Part shown: positions 49,682-59,200 of the stretch, one piece after another | Numbering within the stretch: the stretch's first letter is position 1 | How the letters are laid out: each line of letters starts with the position of its first letter | DNA from: Bradyrhizobium manausense | GTDB lineage: Bacteria; Pseudomonadota; Alphaproteobacteria; Rhizobiales; Xanthobacteraceae | Direction: 5' to 3' | NCBI RefSeq assembly: GCF_018131105.1 | Contig: NZ_JAFCJI010000004.1 | Span: 124,001 to 188,000, forward strand | DNA length: 64,000 bases | Made by a program: the position numbers and the translations under genes | Notes under the pieces: model-generated | What the model saw: the letters and a program-made list of their open reading frames with translations, nothing else | What the model was told of the DNA's origin: nothing | Databases searched by the model: none

Positions 49682-50722
49682 ATGAAACTGACCAACGCCA
49701 AGTCTGTGAAACAGGGCATCCGCGCCGTGGCGGCCCGCGCCGGCGTTTCAACCGCATCGGTCTCGCGCGCGCTCAACAATCCCGATGCGGTGAGCCCGTC
49801 CCTGCGTGCGCGCATCGAACAGGCCATCGACGCGCTGGGTTACATCCCGCATGCGCCGGCGCGCATCCTGTCGTCGCGTCGCTCGCGCACCCTCGGCGCG
49901 ATCGTGCCGACGATCGACAACACGATGTTCGCGCGCGGCATCGCATCGCTCCAGCAATATCTGTCGTCGGTCGGATACATGCTGTTCCTCACCACCAGCG
50001 GCTACGATCTCGACGTCGAATTGCAGCAGGCGCGCAATCTGATCAGCCGCGGTGTCGACGGCCTGGTGCTGCGCGGCGACTGCCATCACGACGGCTTGCG
50101 AAAACTGCTCGCCGACAACGTGGTGCCGTTCATCAATGTCGGCATCTACCAGCCCGACAGGCCCTATCCTTGCGTCGGCACCAACAACGAAGCCGCAGCC
50201 CATCGCGCGGCCGCCCATGTCATCGAACTTGGCCACCGCCGCGTCGGAATCGTCTCGGCACTCCAGCGCAACAACGACCGCGCCAGCGCCCGCGTGGCCG
50301 GCTTTCGCCGCGCGCTGGCCGAGAACGGCATCGAGCTTCCGGCGCAATGGCATGTCGAAGTGCCCTATACGCTGGACGACGCGCGCGAGGCCGCGCGCTA
50401 TCTCCTGAGCCTCAAGGACCGCCCGACCGCCGTGGTGTGCGGCAACGACGTCATCGCCTATGGCGTGCTGCTCGAGGCGGAACGCGACGGCTTCTCCGTG
50501 CCGCGCGATCTGTCCGTGATCGGATTCGACGACCTCGACTGGAGCCGCCATCTGCGGCCGAGCCTGACCACGATCCACGTTCCGACCGGAGAAACCTGGC
50601 AGCGCGCCGGCGAATATCTGGTGCGCAGCCTCGCCGGCGAGCAGACCATCATGCATCGCGAGATCGATTTCTCGCTGGTGGTCCGCGAGTCGACAGCTCC
50701 GCCTCCGAAATCCCTGAAGTGA
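49682..50722 (+). CDS. LacI-family transcriptional regulator of the sugar island
   Basis: 346 aa. 'IRAVAARAGVSTASVSRALNNPDAVSPSLRARIEQAIDALGYIPHAPARIL' is the LacI helix-turn-helix plus hinge; the rest is a periplasmic-binding-protein-like effector domain ('LGAIVPTIDNTMFARGIASLQQYL', 'YPCVGTNNEAAAHRAAAHVIELGHRRVGIVS', 'LSVIGFDDLDWSRHLRPSLTTIHVP'). ATG 49682 is used because the domain starts there; no Shine-Dalgarno is visible and a palindrome abuts it, so an ATG at 49649 cannot be excluded. Divergent from the operon it should control. Confidence 0.9.
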   Translation: MKLTNAKSVKQGIRAVAARAGVSTASVSRALNNPDAVSPSLRARIEQAIDALGYIPHAPARILSSRRSRTLGAIVPTIDNTMFARGIASLQQYLSSVGYMLFLTTSGYDLDVELQQARNLISRGVDGLVLRGDCHHDGLRKLLADNVVPFINVGIYQPDRPYPCVGTNNEAAAHRAAAHVIELGHRRVGIVSALQRNNDRASARVAGFRRALAENGIELPAQWHVEVPYTLDDAREAARYLLSLKDRPTAVVCGNDVIAYGVLLEAERDGFSVPRDLSVIGFDDLDWSRHLRPSLTTIHVPTGETWQRAGEYLVRSLAGEQTIMHREIDFSLVVRESTAPPPKSLK

Positions 50723-50733
50723 GACCCTGCCCC

Positions 50734-51468
50734 ATGAGTTCGAATTTCTCTCTCGCGCCCGGCTTTCATGCCGTCGTGATCGGCGGCGCCGGTGACATCG
50801 GCGCTGCGATCAGCAACCAGTTCTGCGATCTCGGCGCGACGGTGACCGCAACCGGCGCGAACGAAGCCGATGTTGCGCGGACGCTGCTCAAGCCTCGCGC
50901 GGGTCTTACGCTCGCGACGCTCGATGTGACCGATGACGTGGCCGTGACGTCGTTCGCCGGGAAGCACCAACGCGTCGACGCGCTGGTCAATTGCGCCGGC
51001 ATGCTCGCGCGCGACAAGGAGTTCGAGATCGAGACCTTCATGAAGGTGATCGACGTCAATCTCACCGGCACCTTCCGAAGCTGCATGGCATTCCAGCCGC
51101 GGCTTGCGGAGACCCAGGGCTCGATCGTCAACATCGCTTCGATGAACGCGACGTTGGCGCTGCCGCGGATTCCGGCCTATTGCGCCAGCAAGGGCGGTGT
51201 CGTGATGCTGACCAAGGCACTGGCCTTGAAGTGGGCCGAAGATGGCATCCGCGTCAACGCGGTCGCGCCCGGCTATATCGAAACCGCGATCAACGCTGCC
51301 GGCCGCACCGATCTTGCGCATTATCAGCGCATCGCGGACCGCACCGCCTTCAAGCGTTGGGGACAGCCGGAAGACATTGCCGGCGCCGTTGCCTTCCTCT
51401 GCATGCCAGCGTCGCAATATGCGACCGGCACGGTTGTCGCGGTCGATGGTGGATTTCTTGCGGGGTAG
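50734..51468 (+). CDS. Short-chain dehydrogenase/reductase
   Basis: 244 aa. Cofactor loop 'VVIGGAGDIGAAIS' (TGxxxGxG variant), 'ALVNCAGM', catalytic S136 in 'VNIASMNA', Y149 and K153 in 'YCASK', end 'GTVVAVDGG'. Full classical SDR. 11 bases after the regulator and in its transcript; likely oxidises or reduces the sugar or polyol of the island. The longer frame from 50170 overlaps the regulator and is a shadow. Confidence 0.9.
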   Translation: MSSNFSLAPGFHAVVIGGAGDIGAAISNQFCDLGATVTATGANEADVARTLLKPRAGLTLATLDVTDDVAVTSFAGKHQRVDALVNCAGMLARDKEFEIETFMKVIDVNLTGTFRSCMAFQPRLAETQGSIVNIASMNATLALPRIPAYCASKGGVVMLTKALALKWAEDGIRVNAVAPGYIETAINAAGRTDLAHYQRIADRTAFKRWGQPEDIAGAVAFLCMPASQYATGTVVAVDGGFLAG

Positions 51469-51477
51469 CGCGCGTGC

Positions 51478-52914
51478 CTACACGCCCAGCGCCTTGCGAT
51501 TGAGGGTCCGCAGGAATCGCAGCGACAGGGTCCGCACGTTCGCGACGTTCAGCAGCCACGCAGCCGTAACGTAAGCGAGACCGCCGGCAAGGCTCACGAT
51601 GATCAGCGCCACGATGCCGGTGCCGCTGACCTGCGAGCGCGCGGCGAAGATCGCTCCCGCCATGGCCGCGGCCGATGCCGCAACGCCGGCAAGCCTGACG
51701 ACATCGAACGGCACCGGATGGGCACGGTGCATCAGCGTGACGGCGACGACAAAGCCGATCACCTCGGTTGCGAGCGTCGCCAGCGCGGCGCCATAGATGC
51801 CGTAGCTCGCGACCAGCGCGACCATCAGCGCCACGCTCACGACCAGCGTGAGGAACGACTGCGCCGCCAGCATGAAAGGCCGCTCGGCGAGCTGAAAGCT
51901 GAGCTGGACGTAGAATTGATTGGCGATGCCGAAGAAGCGGGCGAGCACCAGCGTCGGCAGCAGCGCGGACACGCCGGCGCGGAAATCGACACCGACGAGC
52001 GTACCCGCGACCTGGTCGGCGGCGAGCGCAAGCCAGATCGCGACGGGCGCGACGACGACGAGCAGCAGTTCGAGACTCTCGGTCAGCCGTTGCCGCGTCG
52101 CGTCGTTGCTGTTCTCCGACAGCGAGCGGAACACCAGCGGCACGGTGGCCGCTGCAACGCTGCCGGCGATCATGACCATGAACTGGCGCGGCAGTTCGGC
52201 GGCGACGCCGAAAATGCCGGCGGAATCCTTGCCGAGCAGCCAGGCAACGATGAGCCGGTCGCTGGCCGAGTAGACCGCAACCGAGAGCCCCGCCAACGTC
52301 AGCGGCAGACCATAGCGCGCGAGCTGCATGAACTGGCTGCGCGAAAAGCCCGCGATCCTGGTGCGATCGCCGACGAGATTGAGAACGATGCCGGTGAGCG
52401 AGCCGAGGCCGAACGCCGCGAGCAAGCCCATGCCGCCCCAGCCAAGCCAGATCCCGAGCAGGCCGAAACCCACGCTCGAGACGCTGCGCACGATCGAAAT
52501 CGCCGCGAAGCGATAGGGCCGCAGCTTCGCGCGCTCGAACTCCTGGCCGACATCAACCGCATTCGACATGATGGCGACGAACATGCTCGCCAGTACCAGC
52601 TCGACACTGACGTCGCTGCGGAACAGGAACACCAACGGGGTCGCGGCGCACATGGCGACGACCGTGAGCGCAAAAGCGACCATCGCCGTGCCGCGAAAAT
52701 CCACCTCACCCGACATCGCCTGATAGCGCGACACCGACAACTTGATCCAGACGAAGAAGATCGCGCCCAGAATGCCGGCGATGCTCATGCCGACGACATA
52801 GACGCCATACTCCGCCGGCGTGAGCAGCCGCGTGTAGGCGGTCACCGCAAAGAAGCCCACCGCCGCAGGCAGGATATGGGCGACGAGATAGATGGAGAAA
52901 TGGCGGTTCAGCAT
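51478..52914 (-). CDS. Polysaccharide flippase (Wzx/PST family)
   Basis: 478-aa inner-membrane protein with about 12-14 helices. 'IYLVAHILPAAVGFFAVTAYTRLLTPAEYGVYVVGMSIAGILGAIFFVWIKLSVSRY' is the classical start of the MOP/PST family. Further parts are 'RYGLPLTLAGLSVAVYSASDRLIVAWLLGKDSAGIFGVAAELPRQFM' and a tail of alternating helices. It would flip lipid-linked oligosaccharides for EPS or LPS. A glycosyltransferase and a GH10 gene follow on the other strand. Confidence 0.87.
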   Translation of the reverse strand: MLNRHFSIYLVAHILPAAVGFFAVTAYTRLLTPAEYGVYVVGMSIAGILGAIFFVWIKLSVSRYQAMSGEVDFRGTAMVAFALTVVAMCAATPLVFLFRSDVSVELVLASMFVAIMSNAVDVGQEFERAKLRPYRFAAISIVRSVSSVGFGLLGIWLGWGGMGLLAAFGLGSLTGIVLNLVGDRTRIAGFSRSQFMQLARYGLPLTLAGLSVAVYSASDRLIVAWLLGKDSAGIFGVAAELPRQFMVMIAGSVAAATVPLVFRSLSENSNDATRQRLTESLELLLVVVAPVAIWLALAADQVAGTLVGVDFRAGVSALLPTLVLARFFGIANQFYVQLSFQLAERPFMLAAQSFLTLVVSVALMVALVASYGIYGAALATLATEVIGFVVAVTLMHRAHPVPFDVVRLAGVAASAAAMAGAIFAARSQVSGTGIVALIIVSLAGGLAYVTAAWLLNVANVRTLSLRFLRTLNRKALGV

Positions 52915-53177
52915 GCGTGCACGGGACTGGCGGCCTTGATTGAAATCGGGTGGCCGTTGATCAGTTGGACCTTGGCGTGACGATCAAAAGCTCGGCGATT
53001 GGACTGCGCCGCAGCATCTCCCAAGAGTGTCACATAAGTCTGCAAATCGGCCCGCGAATGGGGCGGGCCGGCGGGTTTCGCGCGTTAGCGTTAAATTTGC
53101 CCTGTCCTTGAACCGGCCGACGCTATCACCGAAAAGAAACCATGATTTCAGGTCGTCGCCCGACCTTTGGTTAATGC

Positions 53178-54281
53178 GTGGACGTGACGAAGATGGACGT
53201 TGCCGAACGTTTGCGAGAGAATCCCGCCTCGCTGCCCCATGGCGGGACGGATGCGTCCCTGGTTCCAGCATCCCCTGCGGATGGGGGTGAGCGGATGACG
53301 CTCAATCTATTCTTCGAGGAGCGGGCTGATCGCTGGTTTCCCGGCGACCGCCACATTCGCCCGCTGCTGCGGCGGATGCTGCTCGGAAAATCCTGGATCA
53401 GCGGCCAGCGGCGTGTGTTCCTCAATCTCTGTGCCGGGCTCGAACGGGTCGGGATTCCCTATCGCCTCAACGACTACAGCTACATCCGCAAGCATCCGGA
53501 GGAGCTCGCCTGCATCCTCGGGCGCCCGTTCGTGCTCGATCGCTTCGCTTGGAAGAACCCGCTCCTGCTCGGCGTCGTGATGTACAACCATCCCGTGGAC
53601 GTACCCGCGCATCACAAGGATCCACTCAACCAAACCATCCTGGTGCCCTGCAACTGGTATGCGGAGATGTGCCGGCCATATTGGCCCGGAGTCGAGGTGT
53701 GGCCGGTCGGTATCGAAACCGATTTGTGGACGCCGGCGCCGGCCGCGCAGAAGAGCGTCGACGTGCTGCTCTACGACAAGGTGCGCTGGGACCACGAGCG
53801 CTATGAGAGCGAGCTGATCGATCCGATCCGCCGGCATCTCGAAGCAAGTGGCCGCTCGGTCGAAGTGATCCGCTACGGCCACTATAGGGAAGATGATTAC
53901 AAGGCGGCGCTGGCGCGCTGCCGCAGCATGGTCTTCCTGTGCGAGCACGAGAGCCAGGGCATCGCCTGCCAGCAGGCGCTGTCCAGCGGCGTGCCCGTGT
54001 TCGCCTGGGATCGCGGCGGCCCATGGCAGGATCCGGCGTACTTTCCGGATCGCGTGAGATACGAAGGCGGCGTGTCCTCGGTTCCCTATTTCGACGACCG
54101 CTGCGGCCGCACGTTCATCGACGCGGGCGGCTTCAGCTCCGGCTGGAGCGATTTCTGGTCGCATGTGAGCACGGGCGACTTCGCACCTCGCGATTATGTG
54201 ATGGAGCATCTCACGCTCGAAAAGGGCGCGCTTCACTATTACGGCATCGCTGAAGCGGTGATGCAGCGCCAGGCGCGCTGA
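53178..54281 (+). CDS. Glycosyltransferase (GT4-like)
   Basis: 367 aa from a GTG at 53178; an ATG at 53295 (MTLNLFFEERADRWFPGD), where the conserved part begins, is a good alternative with GTGAGCGG in front. 'ISGQRRVFLNLCAGLERVGIPYRLNDYSYIRKHPEE' and the late 'RSMVFLCEHESQGIACQQALSSGVPVFAWDRGG' with the E-x7-E-like pattern fit GT-B retaining glycosyltransferases. Next to a flippase and a GH10 enzyme, so part of polysaccharide synthesis. Confidence 0.75.
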   Translation: MDVTKMDVAERLRENPASLPHGGTDASLVPASPADGGERMTLNLFFEERADRWFPGDRHIRPLLRRMLLGKSWISGQRRVFLNLCAGLERVGIPYRLNDYSYIRKHPEELACILGRPFVLDRFAWKNPLLLGVVMYNHPVDVPAHHKDPLNQTILVPCNWYAEMCRPYWPGVEVWPVGIETDLWTPAPAAQKSVDVLLYDKVRWDHERYESELIDPIRRHLEASGRSVEVIRYGHYREDDYKAALARCRSMVFLCEHESQGIACQQALSSGVPVFAWDRGGPWQDPAYFPDRVRYEGGVSSVPYFDDRCGRTFIDAGGFSSGWSDFWSHVSTGDFAPRDYVMEHLTLEKGALHYYGIAEAVMQRQAR

Positions 54282-54384
54282 GGCGACCGTCTGCAAAAGT
54301 TAACCCAACGACGGGAAACCACGGCGTGGCAAGGTGCCGCTTGGTACGATGGCGCGTTGGTTCCGGAAGGACTGCAGCCACGTG

Positions 54385-55449
54385 ATGAAGCTCGACAGAC
54401 GCGAATTTATCCTCGGCAGCGCCGCCACGCTCGCGGCGGGCACATCGGCATCAGCACTGCCGGTGTCGAAACTTGTCCAGCGCCATCCGGGCTATGGTGC
54501 CGCCGCCACGCTCCTGGACCTGCAGGCCGATCCGCGGCTCGGCGAAGCCATCAGCACCTATTGCACCCAGGTGGTTCCGGTGCAGGAGCTGAAATGGCCG
54601 ATGCTGAGGCCGGACGCGCACACCTTCGCCTTCGAGCACGCCGATGCCATCCATGATTTCGCTCAGAAGAACGACCTGACCATGCGCGGCCATACTCTCG
54701 TCTGGTATTACGACATTCCCGACTGGACCAAACAGCTCAAGGATTCGAAGGCGGTCGAGCGCGCCTATGTCGATCACATCAACACCGTCGTGTCCTATTA
54801 CAAGGACAAGCTGACCTCATGGGACGTCGTCAACGAACCCATCCCTGACAATCCCAAGAGCGTCAAGGACCGGCGTGACACGTTCTGGACCCAGCATCTC
54901 GGCGACCGCTGGATTCCGCTGGCCTACCGCACCGCTGCGGCTGCCGATCCCTCCGTCAAGCTCGCGATCAACGAATACGACATCGAATCGGCGAAGGATT
55001 CGTTCATCGCCAAGCGCGCCGCCTACCGCAACCTCATCATGGACCTGCTCGACCAGGGCGTTCCGCTGCATGCGGTCGGACTGCAATCGCATCTGCATGC
55101 CGAGCTCGAGATCGATACCCACGGGCTCGCCGACTTCGTGACCGAAGTGCGCTCATGGGGTCTCGAGGTCTTCGTCACCGAGCTCGACGTCAACGACGAG
55201 AAGCTGACAGGTAGTCCTTCGGAGCGCGATGCCATCGTCGCCAAGCGCGTCGACGATCTCCTGACGGCAATTTCGACCAGCGGACCGGTGCGCTCGATCC
55301 TGACCTGGGGCATTTCCGACCGCTACAGCTGGATGAACGGCCTGGTCAAGCGCCCGGACAAGCAGCCGAACCGTCCGCTGCCACTCGACGGCGAGTTCAA
55401 GCCGAAGCCGTTCATGGACGTGATCGGCAAGTTCACGAAGGACGTGTGA
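54385..55449 (+). CDS. Tat-exported GH10 family glycosidase (endo-1,4-beta-xylanase-like)
   Basis: 354 aa from ATG 54385, where a Tat-type signal begins (KLDRREFILGSAATLAAGTSASA). The barrel carries 'LKWPMLRPDAHTFAFEHADAI', 'MRGHTLVWY' , acid/base E151 in 'SWDVVNEP', 'LAINEYDIES', 'VGLQSHLH' and nucleophile E266 in 'FVTELDVN', then 'LTWGISDRYSW'. All GH10 hallmarks are present. In this gene context it more likely trims or releases a self-made polysaccharide than degrades plant xylan (inference). Confidence 0.9.
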   Translation: MKLDRREFILGSAATLAAGTSASALPVSKLVQRHPGYGAAATLLDLQADPRLGEAISTYCTQVVPVQELKWPMLRPDAHTFAFEHADAIHDFAQKNDLTMRGHTLVWYYDIPDWTKQLKDSKAVERAYVDHINTVVSYYKDKLTSWDVVNEPIPDNPKSVKDRRDTFWTQHLGDRWIPLAYRTAAAADPSVKLAINEYDIESAKDSFIAKRAAYRNLIMDLLDQGVPLHAVGLQSHLHAELEIDTHGLADFVTEVRSWGLEVFVTELDVNDEKLTGSPSERDAIVAKRVDDLLTAISTSGPVRSILTWGISDRYSWMNGLVKRPDKQPNRPLPLDGEFKPKPFMDVIGKFTKDV

Positions 55450-55470
55450 AGCCCGGACCGGCTACGAAAT

Positions 55471-56265
55471 TTAGCCGTCCGATGGCAGCCCCTGCGCGAT
55501 GCCGCGAAAGCGCAGCGGCGCCAGCGACGCTGCGCGCTGCCACCAGTCGGCAACGCGATCGTCGAGAGCAGTTACGCCACGACCACGACCGGGAAAGATC
55601 CGGATCTGCTGCACAGCTTCCGCCTCGAACCCTTTGCCCTTGCGCGTGATCTTGAGCGCGGCGCCTTCGCGGTCCCGCTGCGTCAGCGGCACCAGCAGGC
55701 GGCCGCGCGGGCGGAGCGAAGCGAGCCAGAGCGGATGCGGATGCGGGAAGCCGGCATGCACGATGATGACATCGGCCGGCTCGCCGATATCGCGGCAACC
55801 GTCGCCGTTGACGACCTCGACATTCGAATAGGCGCGGAGATAAGTCGCGGCGCGCGATGCAAGACGTGCGTCGCATTCGATCGCCTCCACCCTGCCCTTC
55901 GGACCCACGATTTCCGACAGGATCGCCGAGAAATAGCCGAGCCCGCAGCCGATCTGGACCACGCGGTCCTTTTCACCGACGCCAAGCAGATCGATGAAGT
56001 ACGCCCACAGGCTCGGCAAACCCGTGTCGAGCTTGCGGCGCGCGTCGATGGCGACCAGCACGTTGTCGTAGAGATGGATGGGATCGGCGTCGGGGGTCAG
56101 GCGGTAGCTCCGCGCGGCCTCGCTCTTGACGCGCCATGGCCCCTTCGCCAGAAAGTTTTCGCGCGGCACCGCCGCGAGTGCTTTCAGCAGGCGCGGCGAG
56201 CTAATTCGCTCTCGCTTTGCAATCAGCGCAACGTAACGTGCGCGCGCCGCTGACAGATCGGTCAT
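55471..56265 (-). CDS. Protein-L-isoaspartate O-methyltransferase family protein
   Basis: 264 aa from ATG 56265, which overlaps the stop of the upstream cyclase gene as ATGA; the ORF to 56706 is longer only on paper. 'LLKALAAVPRENFLAKGPW', 'YDNVLVAIDARRKLDTGLPSLWAYFIDLLGVGEKDRVVQIGCGLGYFSAILSEIVG' (SAM motif I as IGCGLGYFSA), 'VEAIECDARLA' and 'ADVIIVHAGFPHPHPLW' fit the PCMT fold. Classical Pcm has a TISQPY-type motif that I do not see, so the substrate may differ. Confidence 0.78.
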   Translation of the reverse strand: MTDLSAARARYVALIAKRERISSPRLLKALAAVPRENFLAKGPWRVKSEAARSYRLTPDADPIHLYDNVLVAIDARRKLDTGLPSLWAYFIDLLGVGEKDRVVQIGCGLGYFSAILSEIVGPKGRVEAIECDARLASRAATYLRAYSNVEVVNGDGCRDIGEPADVIIVHAGFPHPHPLWLASLRPRGRLLVPLTQRDREGAALKITRKGKGFEAEAVQQIRIFPGRGRGVTALDDRVADWWQRAASLAPLRFRGIAQGLPSDG

Positions 56266-59200
56266 TTCACCGGATCGGCCTGCGGACGAGCCGGCGTGTC
56301 GCCCCCGAGCTCGTGCACGAGCTGCATGGCCAGCTTGAGGTCCGGCGTCAGGAAGCCCTCGTTGAACTTGCCGACGATCGGCAGGAGCAGAAGGCTCGCA
56401 TGTTCGCGCTTGCCTGATACGTGCGACAGCCGCGCCAGGCTGACCGCCGTTCTCAGCTCCCAGGACAACGCGCCCTGCTTGCGTGCCGTCTCGAGCGACA
56501 GGCCGAACAGATCTTCGGCCTCCTGCACCGAGACCGGATTGCCGTCCGACAAGGTAATCTCGCCCTGCAGGCGATAGACCTCGGCAAGATACGAGTGATC
56601 GCCGGTCCGTCTTGCGGTCGCAAGCGCCCCGTCCAGCGCGCGCAAGGCGGCGTCGCGCATGCCGACCTTGGCATAGGCTTCCGCGAGCAGGCATCGGAAC
56701 CAGCAACCGGCGAGCCAGGAATCCATCGCCTCATACTCGTCGAGGCCGAAGCGCATCTGGCTGATGCCTTCATCGGCTTCACCGAGCTGCGCCAGCGCCC
56801 AGCCGCGCAGGATCGCAGCCTGCTGCTTCCAGTGCAGGAAATTGTGCTCGGTGGCGATGATCATGGCGCGGTTGGCATGATCCCGCGTGCCCTCGATATC
56901 ACGCAAATGCTGGCAGAGATAAGCGCCGAACACCAGGGCGAAGGCGAGCGAGAAGGGATGGCGGATCTTCTCCGCGAGCGCAATCGCCTGCTCGCTGTGC
57001 TGGCGCGCCGCGTCGGGCTGGCCGAGGAACCAGAGGAGATAACCGAGATAGGACAGCGAGACGACGCCGGGATCGGTGCCGTGGCGCTCCATCAGGTCGG
57101 AATGCAGATCGGCGCTGTAGAGATCGATGCAGCGATGCAGATGATGCTGCGCGGCGGCGAAGCGCCCGCGATAGAGCATGGTCATTGCGATCGAGCGGTG
57201 TGCCTCGATCAGATAACCGGTCTGCTGCGCCGCCTCCTCGTTCAACCGCTCGCGCTTGGCGAATTTCAACAGCTCGACGCTGAGATCGTGCGCGCGGGTG
57301 AGATCAGCACGGATGAAATGGCAGACCCAGAGTCCGCGGGTGGCGGCAAAGGTCTTTTCGTCGTCATCGAGCTGCTGGCCGAGCTCGAGCGCGCGGATGT
57401 AGTTCTCCTCGACCTCCTGCACGGCGTAGCCCTTGGCGGCAATCAGCGCGTTGCCGAGCGCGATCCGCAGCTCGAGCTCCATTTCGTCGGCGCCCTGCAT
57501 GCGGGTGTTGGCCTGCACGACACTCAAGCCACGGCGAAGATGGCCGATCGCCTCGAGATTGGCGCCGCTCTTGGCCGCCTGCTTGCCGGCCTTGAGCCAG
57601 AAGCTGGCGGCGCCCTCGCTCTGGCCGGACTCGGTGAGATGATGGGCGAGCAGCTCCGGCTCGCGCTCGGTCTTCTCCGGATACATCTCGGCCAGCACCT
57701 GGGCGATGCTGGCATGCAGCTTGCGCCGCTCGCTATGCAACAGGCTGTCATGCGCCGCGTTCTGGATCATCACGTGCTTGAAGGAGTAGAGCGCATCGGG
57801 CGGATGACCGCGGCGCATGATCAGACCGGCCTCTTCCAGATGTGTCAGCGCCGCCTCGATCTGCTCCGCCGGCGTGTTTGCGACCGCGTTCAGGGTCTCG
57901 TAGGAGAATTCGCGGCCGATGGTGGCGCCGATCTGCGCGATCCGCTTGAACGGCCCCATCCGATCGAGACGCGCCATCAGCGAGTCCGTCAAAGTCGCCG
58001 GGATCGCGAGCTGCCGCCACGGGCCCGACAGCACGTAGCGCCCATGCCGCTCGGTCAGGAGGTTGGATTCGAGAACGGTCTTGGTCAATTCCTCGAGGAA
58101 CAGCGGCACGCCGTCGGTCTTGACGATGATCTCCTCGACGACCTCCTTCGGCAACTCGCGCCCCGCGACGCGCTCGACCAGCGTCGTGCGCAGCGGCCGG
58201 CTCAACCGGTTCAGCACCAGCGTGGTGATGTGCGAATGCGCATTCCAGCTCGGCTGGAATTCGGACCGCGCGGTGATGATGGCCAGGATTGGCCGGTTTT
58301 GCACCCGGTCAACCAGAAGGTCGACCACCTCGCGGGAGGTCGGATCGATCCAGTGCAGATCCTCGAAGACCATCACCAGCGGCATCTCGCGTGCGAGCCC
58401 GAGAAAGTGATTGACCAGCGCCGCGGTGGTCGCGTCCTTCTGTTGCTGCGGCGACAGGTCGAGCGGCGGATAGCGCTCTCCGGTCGGGATCGACAACAGC
58501 GCGGCAAACAGCGGCGCCACTTGCTCGACATCACCGTGGGCGGCGGCAATCGCCGTCTCCAGGTCCGTCAACGACAGCGCGGACGCATCCTCGCGGTCGA
58601 GGCCGAGCGCGAATTTGAGCTGCTCGACGAACGGATAGAATGCAGTGGAGATGTAATAAGGCGAGCACTGGAACGAGACCTGTCCGTGCCGGTCACCTGA
58701 GATCCGCTCAAAAATCTCCTGAATGATGCGCGACTTGCCGATGCCGGGCTCGCCGAACTTGACGACAACCTGACCATCGCCTCCCTTGATCTGCTCCCAG
58801 CGTCCCATCAGGAGCGCAATCTCCTCCTCGCGGTTGACGAGCGGGGTCAGCCGCGTGCCCATCGCGGCGGCGAAGCGGGTCTCCACGCGCGTCGCGCGCA
58901 CGACGTGCCAGGCCTGGGTCTTTTCCGAGATGCCCTTCAACGTTTGGGCGCCGAGATTGCGGTAATCGAACTTGCCCTTCAGCAGCGATTGCGTCGAGGC
59001 GGAGATCACCACGCCGTTGGGCGGCGCCAGCGCCTGCAGGCGCGCGGCAAGATTGACAGTCTCGCCGACCGCGGAATCGCGCTCCTCGGTGCCCTGGCCG
59101 ACGAGGTCGCCGACCACGACGAGGCCGGTCGCTATGCCGATGCGGACGGCCGGCGCATGGCTGAGCGCACCGCGCGGCTCGATCGCGCGCGCGGTCGACA

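Noticed and set aside
50170..50733. Upstream extension of the SDR frame
   Set aside because: Lies inside the LacI-type regulator; the SDR fold begins only at ATG 50734.
56421..58700. 759-codon open frame opposite the large cyclase gene
   Set aside because: Composition of an antisense shadow (R, Q, L, A-rich, no domain); the minus-strand protein is continuous over several recognised domains.
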